DNA of 64,000 nucleotides, taken from G965267605 sp965267605. GTDB lineage: Bacteria; Bacteroidota; Bacteroidia; Flavobacteriales_E; Vicingaceae. The position numbers were made by a program, and so were the translations under genes. How positions within the stretch are numbered: position 1 is the stretch's first letter; each line of letters begins with the position of its first letter. Of this stretch, positions 59,428 through 64,000 are shown piece after piece. The notes beneath the pieces were generated by a model. That model did not search any database, had not been told where the DNA came from, and was given only the letters and a program-made list of their open reading frames with translations. The DNA is taken from NCBI GenBank assembly GCA_965267605.1, contig OZ254088.1:1240001-1304000 (forward strand). The letters run 5' to 3'.

Positions 59428-59756
59428 CTAGAAGTGTTCAACACAAACGCTTTCCAGAGCATCAGGGTTTAAAACGCGTGGCACACCCTGGACTATGTTC
59501 ATAAGAATGGCAATATCTTGCCCTTCTGTAAAACCACTTAAATCGATCTCGAACGCACTGCTATTAGACCTTAGTTTCGTTGAGACATCACCATTGATGC
59601 TATAATATGTTGCACAAAACCCTCCATCCTTTCCAAAAGGATTATGAACGTATATGTTCTTGCCTGTGTAGGTACCTTCAATAAGAATTCTTGTGGTAGT
59701 ACATTCTTTACATTACATCCTGTCAAGAGGATCACAGTAATCGTTAATAATGTCAT
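59428..59756 (-). pseudogene. Lipoprotein gene broken by a one-base frameshift
   Basis: The frame from ATG 59756 encodes a lipoprotein signal (MTLLTITVILLTGCNV) but then runs into out-of-frame sequence. From 59710 onward another frame carries coherent sequence: IEGTYTGKNIYVHNPFGKDG, GFCATYYSINGDV, SNSSAFEIDLSGFTEGQDI and the end VPRVLNPDALESVCVEHF. That pattern (YVxNPFG, GFCxxxxxxNG, SSAFEIDL) is typical of a Bacteroidetes envelope domain. Adding one A to the AAA at 59707-59709 joins the frames into about 110 aa. It is either a sequencing indel or a true mutation. It follows YwqK by 7 bases. Confidence 0.68.
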
Positions 59757-59763
59757 AAACGTA

Positions 59764-61128
59764 TCATCTCCGCTCCGGGTACTTTGGATTTTTCTTCTTG
59801 TATTTTGGCTCTATAGTTCCACTGGTATAACGGATCTCCAGCTTTAATTTCCCTTTGTGGTTGAAGAACTGCTGCACGCCATCCAGTTTCCCGTTCTTAT
59901 AGTGCAGTTTTGCATGTACTTGATTTGGTGGGGTTGAGTGATACCTGTAAGCTGTACCTGTTAGTTTCCCACTATTGTAAAATTGTTGGCGTCTCATTTC
60001 CCCAGGTTCATACCAGGTAACCGTTCGCCCGTGGATCTCACCGTTGCGAAAAGTGGCTACCCAGCTAGTATCTTCCTGATTGAAGTACTTAATTTTTTGT
60101 TCTACCTCTATTCCTTCTATTATCCGAAAATGATAGGTAGAGCCCCCATGCTCATTCCACTTCCACGCCTCTACAAGCTTCCCGTTTCGGTAGAACTCCT
60201 CTTTGCTTCGTGAACCATTCGGCTGATACCAAACGAACTTTCCATGCTTCGTACCATCAGCCCACTGCCCAATTCGCTCCACACCAGCGTCCTGCCTGTA
60301 GAAGTTCTTCTGTTCAACCAACTCATCTAATCTGTCATTCCGAACCTCCTTGAAGTCATATGCCAGGGTCCCGTTCGGATGATATTCGACAATGACCTCA
60401 GAGCCATCTGCATTGGTTTTACTCCTTAGCTGACCATTATCATGGTAATGTAGCATGTTGCCTTCCTTATCAAACTCGAATTTCAACTTACCGTTAGAGT
60501 GCCATGTTCGAAGCACCCTACTGCGATATTCCTTCCAATGATCGACCTGCTTTTCGGGAGTGCCGTCTTTGTAATAATAGGTCCACACCCCTTTCTTCTT
60601 GCCATAGTGCTTAAAGCCCTCCTCTACCAATATGCTATCCTTAATACTTCTCCACAGCCGGTAATAGCCATATTCTATTTCGGAATAATACTCCTCATCG
60701 GGCATGCGTTTAGCCCAAACTATCATCGTGCCAAAGCGCGTAGGTTCACTAATAACCAATTCATCTTTGGTAAGCTTGATTATCGTAAAAACATCTTCCT
60801 TTTGTGACTTTGTCAACGGATGATAGAAGCTAAAGGTTTTGGTATGTCTTAAATGAATTTTTCGACCATTACTGATCACTTTCCAGTAACCTTTCCGCCC
60901 CACCACAAGCCTGTATCCCACATGGGTGCTATCGGAAAGAAACAACATATACCCCACCGAGGGAAACTCAATTGATTTCTTCGGCTCATTCCGTTTCTTA
61001 AAATGCGTGGGCTGCCATTTACCGACTAAGCGGTCGAAAACAATCTTGTTTTTACTCTGTGCATAAGTGTATACATTGAACACAAGGAGCACGAGCAGCA
61101 GACTGTTCTTGGCACACCGTTCGCTCAT
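59764..61128 (-). CDS. YwqK/MORN-like repeat protein, exported
   Basis: A 454 aa protein with signal peptide (to about residue 23, TYAQ). An N-terminal domain (30-160) is followed by about eight YwqK-type repeats (xGxWxxYYxDG, for example GVWTYYYKDGTPEKQVDHWK, HSNGKLKFEFDKEGN, HDNGQLRSKTNADG). Some members of the family are annotated as 'YwqK family antitoxin', but in Bacteroidetes they are mostly exported and of unknown role, so I do not propose an antitoxin. ATG overlaps the stop of the YHYH gene (TAATG). Confidence 0.8.
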   Translation of the reverse strand: MSERCAKNSLLLVLLVFNVYTYAQSKNKIVFDRLVGKWQPTHFKKRNEPKKSIEFPSVGYMLFLSDSTHVGYRLVVGRKGYWKVISNGRKIHLRHTKTFSFYHPLTKSQKEDVFTIIKLTKDELVISEPTRFGTMIVWAKRMPDEEYYSEIEYGYYRLWRSIKDSILVEEGFKHYGKKKGVWTYYYKDGTPEKQVDHWKEYRSRVLRTWHSNGKLKFEFDKEGNMLHYHDNGQLRSKTNADGSEVIVEYHPNGTLAYDFKEVRNDRLDELVEQKNFYRQDAGVERIGQWADGTKHGKFVWYQPNGSRSKEEFYRNGKLVEAWKWNEHGGSTYHFRIIEGIEVEQKIKYFNQEDTSWVATFRNGEIHGRTVTWYEPGEMRRQQFYNSGKLTGTAYRYHSTPPNQVHAKLHYKNGKLDGVQQFFNHKGKLKLEIRYTSGTIEPKYKKKNPKYPERR

Positions 61129-62084
61129 TACGGCTGTATCTTAAAATCGTTGGATGGCGTTCCCTTGAAACACCTTGGAATACCCGGGAAGGCATCTGTA
61201 ATCATGTAATAGTAGGTTCCTCCAGGGAACTCAGGTGTCACCCCTGTTCTACCATTGCATTCATCAAGATCACCCAGGCCTGATGCGTACTCGTAATCCT
61301 GAACATACACACCATTGTATGCACCGCAAGGAGATGTAGTCCCGTCTCCTCCCCTGTCTCCTGACTTCAATCTATAGCTACTTGTCATAGCAACAATTGA
61401 ACTACTGCTATTGTTAGGGTCTGAATACGCATACTTATAGTATATCGGAAATCCATCCGCAGCGTATCCAACCAGGGTCATAGCTGTTCCATTGATTCCA
61501 AGTCCAGCAAAGTACTGAGCTGGTGTGCCATGGTAATGATACTCTCCGTTTGGCTGAACATGAGCATTGTTACAATCCAGTCCTAAACTGTTGGCAGTAG
61601 CCTCTAGTGTCCAATCCCAATCCTTCGCACCATTAACTTCAAATGCTTCAGCTGCTGCCGGATCATACTCCACACCATTTAGATCAATACCAAATGAGTA
61701 CTTAGGTCCATTATCAGCTACCGCAGTCGTAGAAGAAGCCGCAACAGGATTCAAGGGCATTGTAAGATTCTCGTTCACCGCTTGTATACTGTGTGGGTTT
61801 CCTGAATTGGGAAACGCCCCTACCTGATGATTCGGAATGTGGTTACATGTAACCGTTCTGTTCGAGCCTGAAGTACCCCAAGTTACTGTGGGTGTAATTG
61901 ACAATGTCTGATCACAAGCAATTGTATTGCTACTCACCGATGGTCCTACGCAGAATTCACATGTGCCATCATCCTTCTTGGCATCTGGATTATAATTTGT
62001 TGCACTTGGATCAGTGCACCCTTTCTTTTTGCAGCTAATAAGCCCCAAAGCTGCTATGGCAACGAAAAACAATGCTCTCCTCAT
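61128..62084 (-). CDS. YHYH domain lipoprotein
   Basis: A 318 aa lipoprotein (signal MRRALFFVAIAALGLISC; Cys18). A short GCTDPSATNYNPDAKKDDGT segment with the CTDPxAxNYNPxAxxDDGTC pattern follows. The YHYH domain carries PNGEYHYHGTP and CNGRTGVTPEFPGGTYYYMI with EYDPAAAEAFEVNG near its start. YHYH proteins are secreted or lipid-anchored, of unknown function. It is the first gene of a three-gene set with YwqK and the frameshifted lipoprotein. Confidence 0.84.
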   Translation of the reverse strand: MRRALFFVAIAALGLISCKKKGCTDPSATNYNPDAKKDDGTCEFCVGPSVSSNTIACDQTLSITPTVTWGTSGSNRTVTCNHIPNHQVGAFPNSGNPHSIQAVNENLTMPLNPVAASSTTAVADNGPKYSFGIDLNGVEYDPAAAEAFEVNGAKDWDWTLEATANSLGLDCNNAHVQPNGEYHYHGTPAQYFAGLGINGTAMTLVGYAADGFPIYYKYAYSDPNNSSSSIVAMTSSYRLKSGDRGGDGTTSPCGAYNGVYVQDYEYASGLGDLDECNGRTGVTPEFPGGTYYYMITDAFPGIPRCFKGTPSNDFKIQP

Positions 62085-62124
62085 GAAGCAAATGTATTGA
62101 TTAAAAGTTCACTATTTTGATTCC

Positions 62125-62907
62125 ATGTGCCACTCCTTAACCCATATTCTAAAGCTCGCATTGCAGTTCTACATTTCCCGCGGAGGCACTCAAGAATTGA
62201 TCGATCTCCTGATTGAAGAGATCAATAGATTGGAAGAAAACAAGCAAGTTCCAAAAGGATACCTCATGTCGGGGTTTGTACACTCGAAGCTTTTGGTGCT
62301 CACACAAGACAGAGTGCCTAAATGGTGTCATTGGGGGCTGATTCCACCATGGATCAAATCGAAGGAAGAGGCTATGGATATTTGGAACAAGACCATCAAT
62401 GCACGCGGGGAAAGTGTGTTTGACAAGCCTTCGTTTCGCGATGCTGTGAAATCGAAAAGATGTATCATCTATGCAGACTCCTTCTTTGAACACTTTCACC
62501 TTGATGGCAAAACGTTCCCCCACCGAATCTTTAGAAGAAATGGTGAGCCCATGGTACTTGCCGGGTTGTGGCAGGAATGGGTAGACCGATCAACAGGAGA
62601 AGTATGGAACACCTGTACCATCCTCACGACTAAGGCCAATCCCCTGCTTTCCCGCATCCACAACAGTCCCAAATTAAAAGAGCCCAGGATGCCAGTCATT
62701 CTTTCTGAAGAAACGGAGGAATTATGGATGAGAAGTGACTTTTCCGAAGAACATATGGAGAAAATCCTCCATCCGTATGCGCATGAAGAAATGGATGCTT
62801 ACACCGTTAAACGCTTCCTTGGGAAAAACGCACCAGGTGATGTTCCGGAAGTGTTGGAGAAATATGAGTACGAGGAACTAGTGGCTGATCAGGGCACACT
62901 GTTCTAG
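62125..62907 (+). CDS. SRAP (HMCES/YedK) family abasic-site shielding protein
   Basis: A 260 aa protein with the catalytic Cys2 (MCHSL), which forms a thiazolidine link to abasic sites in single-stranded DNA. Other SRAP landmarks: WGLIPPW, NKTINARGES with the active Asn, CIIYADSFFEHF with the active Glu (SFFEHF replaces the usual FYEW), and RMPVIL near the catalytic position. A TATTTTG element ends 5 bases before the ATG. It protects DNA during replication; no SOS box was recognised. Confidence 0.88.
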   Translation: MCHSLTHILKLALQFYISRGGTQELIDLLIEEINRLEENKQVPKGYLMSGFVHSKLLVLTQDRVPKWCHWGLIPPWIKSKEEAMDIWNKTINARGESVFDKPSFRDAVKSKRCIIYADSFFEHFHLDGKTFPHRIFRRNGEPMVLAGLWQEWVDRSTGEVWNTCTILTTKANPLLSRIHNSPKLKEPRMPVILSEETEELWMRSDFSEEHMEKILHPYAHEEMDAYTVKRFLGKNAPGDVPEVLEKYEYEELVADQGTLF

Positions 62908-63239
62908 ACCCAGCCATTCTCTATAAAATCTTCCCTTCTGGGAACGAATATATCCTGAACCTTACAAGCTGTTATGGCTTTACCCCCATGCACCGCGTTC
63001 GGAGGAAGCACCACAGACTCACCGCCTTCAATAAGCATCTTCTCTCCGTCAACAATCAGTTCCATCTTACCTTCCAGTAAATTGAGCGTTTGTTCATTGT
63101 GATGGGAATGCTCAGGAAGATCGCTTCCCTCAGCAATGTCGACAAATGCAATGGTTGAATGTTCCGTGTGTATCAATCGTGCCTCGAAACCGGGGAACAA
63201 CGTGTGCTGATTAATGTTTGTGATCTTGAGATGATTCAT
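62904..63239 (-). CDS. Cupin domain protein
   Basis: A 111 aa single-domain cupin: the two motifs are LPEHSHHNEQTLNLLEGKME (histidines and glutamate for metal) and GGESVVLPPNAVHGG. Function not predictable from sequence. It is the last gene of a MarR-GNAT-cupin set and overlaps the convergent SRAP gene by 4 bases. Confidence 0.85.
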   Translation of the reverse strand: MNHLKITNINQHTLFPGFEARLIHTEHSTIAFVDIAEGSDLPEHSHHNEQTLNLLEGKMELIVDGEKMLIEGGESVVLPPNAVHGGKAITACKVQDIFVPRREDFIENGWV

Positions 63240-63248
63240 ATTTCCAGG

Positions 63249-63725
63249 TTATAAGTGTAATTCCATTCTAATGTTGCCACGTTCGTAAGGAGTATCGGGC
63301 AAGGGGACCTCTTTAAAGCCATACTTCCTGTATAAGGTAATGGCTGGGGTTAATTTGGTATTGGAGTCCAGAAATACCTGATGTACGCGCTTGTCTATGG
63401 CATGATCCAGGCAGGCATCCATCAACAGATTCCCAATTCCCCTGCCTTTATATCCGTCAGCTACAGCCATTTTTGCCAGTTCAAACACGTTACGCTCCCT
63501 TCGGATCATCGCGACCGTTCCTACAGCCTTCTCGTTTTCCAGGGCAAAGAAGATCTCCCCTCCATTCTTCAGCACCTGGTCGTGAGGATTTGTAAGAATC
63601 TCCCTATCGTACTCCTCGATGACAAAGTGTTCGCGGATCCACGCAAAGTTCAATTGTGCAAAGTCAACTGCATAACGCTCTTCGAACGTGATGATCCGGA
63701 TGCCAATATTCTCCGTGGTATTCAT
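63249..63725 (-). CDS. GNAT family N-acetyltransferase
   Basis: A 158 aa acetyltransferase. The acetyl-CoA binding loop is VADGYKGRGIGNLLMDACLD (the Q/R-x-x-G-x-G/A pattern), preceded by FFALENEKAVGTVAMIRRE and followed by VFLDSNTKLTPAITLYRKYGF. The substrate is unknown. Its ATG overlaps the stop of the MarR gene (ATGA), which suggests that the MarR protein controls it. Confidence 0.88.
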   Translation of the reverse strand: MNTTENIGIRIITFEERYAVDFAQLNFAWIREHFVIEEYDREILTNPHDQVLKNGGEIFFALENEKAVGTVAMIRRERNVFELAKMAVADGYKGRGIGNLLMDACLDHAIDKRVHQVFLDSNTKLTPAITLYRKYGFKEVPLPDTPYERGNIRMELHL

Positions 63726-64000
63726 ACACGCGATAGTTTAAGTTCGTTGATCGTTCGTTGGCTAAAACCTTCCTGATCAAGAAAATGATCCTCCAATGCA
63801 CTCAATAACTGTAACGCGTTTAATCCACCTACTGCTTCTTCTACAACCTGCTCTCCGGCTTCCCATATCTTCTCGAACTCAGGAAGCTTCTTTTTGGCCT
63901 TTGCTGAAAGATCTACAAGACGTTTTCTCGAATCGTCCTCATCTTTATACGACACAAGGTATCCTGCATCAATCATTTTGTTGATCACCTTGATCACCGA
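63722..64000 (-). CDS. MarR family transcriptional regulator, C-terminal part (cut by the window end)
   Basis: The minus-strand frame enters from beyond 64000. The visible 92 residues hold the end of the winged helix (INKMIDAGYLVSYKDEDDSR with RKRLVDLSAKAKKKL) and the C-terminal dimer helices. DxRxxxxxLT/S-type wing residues mark MarR. It is the promoter-proximal gene of the set with GNAT and cupin. The N-terminal half is outside the window. Confidence 0.8.
   Translation of the reverse strand, partial: SVIKVINKMIDAGYLVSYKDEDDSRKRLVDLSAKAKKKLPEFEKIWEAGEQVVEEAVGGLNALQLLSALEDHFLDQEGFSQRTINELKLSRV

Noticed and set aside
59764..61128. YwqK protein as an antitoxin with a partner toxin
   Set aside because: It has a signal peptide and exported repeats, and no toxin gene lies beside it.
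62904..64000. MarR-GNAT-cupin as a toxin-antitoxin or defence set
   Set aside because: The GNAT and cupin proteins show ordinary metabolic features, and translational coupling with MarR is common without any defence role.
1..64000. CRISPR arrays, insertion sequences, rRNA operons, prophage
   Set aside because: No regularly spaced repeats, transposase, rRNA or phage structural genes were seen on reading the window.

Overview
This 64 kb window is ordinary chromosome from a Bacteroidota member, most likely a marine-type Flavobacteriales. The evidence is a BatA-D/MoxR operon, a DUF4835 (PorD-like) gene, three proteins with type IX secretion (T9SS) C-terminal domains, a Bacteroidetes-type RNA polymerase omega, DUF721 and DUF6913 proteins, many TPR proteins, and promoters with the Bacteroidetes TAnnTTTG -7 element.

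Layout. 1-6.4 kb (minus): moxR, DUF58, a bat-operon membrane protein, batA, batB, batC and the start of batD. 6.5-17.7 kb: housekeeping genes (NTP pyrophosphohydrolase, ribH, recF, DUF721, dapA, a serine-palmitoyltransferase-like enzyme, bamD, rpoZ, coaBC, porD-like, recN). 17.7-20 kb (minus): a cytoplasmic HtrA-like protease fused to a zinc ribbon and a YbjN-like domain, paired with a second YbjN-like protein. 20-30.8 kb: fabI, a TPR-SpoIIE phosphatase, a T9SS cargo protein, clpC, gyrA and a TPR protein. 30.9-37.9 kb: small proteins, two T9SS cargo proteins and a second TPR-SpoIIE phosphatase. 37.9-41.4 kb: an accessory stretch with a structured 520-base noncoding region, small orphan genes, an HNH protein, and a set of sites resembling dif, the chromosome dimer resolution site. 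41.4-47.3 kb: a thioredoxin-like gene divergent from an ECF sigma factor with a probable membrane partner, a site-2 protease with CBS domains and a small DUF1508 gene, and a third TPR-SpoIIE phosphatase. 47.4-52.2 kb (minus): a sulfur-handling cluster (Crp/Fnr regulator, TauE, MBL-rhodanese, rhodanese, methyltransferase, YeeE, YedE). 52.2-64 kb: a WG-repeat protein, typA, a DEAD-box helicase, a desaturase, a frameshifted lipoprotein gene, YwqK and YHYH proteins, an SRAP protein, and a cupin/GNAT/MarR operon cut by the window end.

The most unusual part is 39.8-41.4 kb. Two exact copies and one near copy of the XerD half-site (ATTTAACATAA on the plus strand) stand in the same orientation at 39797, 40251 and 41365. 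The last has the full layout of a chromosomal dif site. The segment between the second and third carries a winged-helix-like gene with a structured leader and a complete serine-type tRNA whose anticodon is UUA, which would read the UAA stop codon. This looks like a small Xer/dif-associated module carrying a putative ochre suppressor tRNA. Ordinary UAA-ending genes such as gyrA, rpoZ and recF lie in the same window, so efficient constitutive suppression is unlikely.
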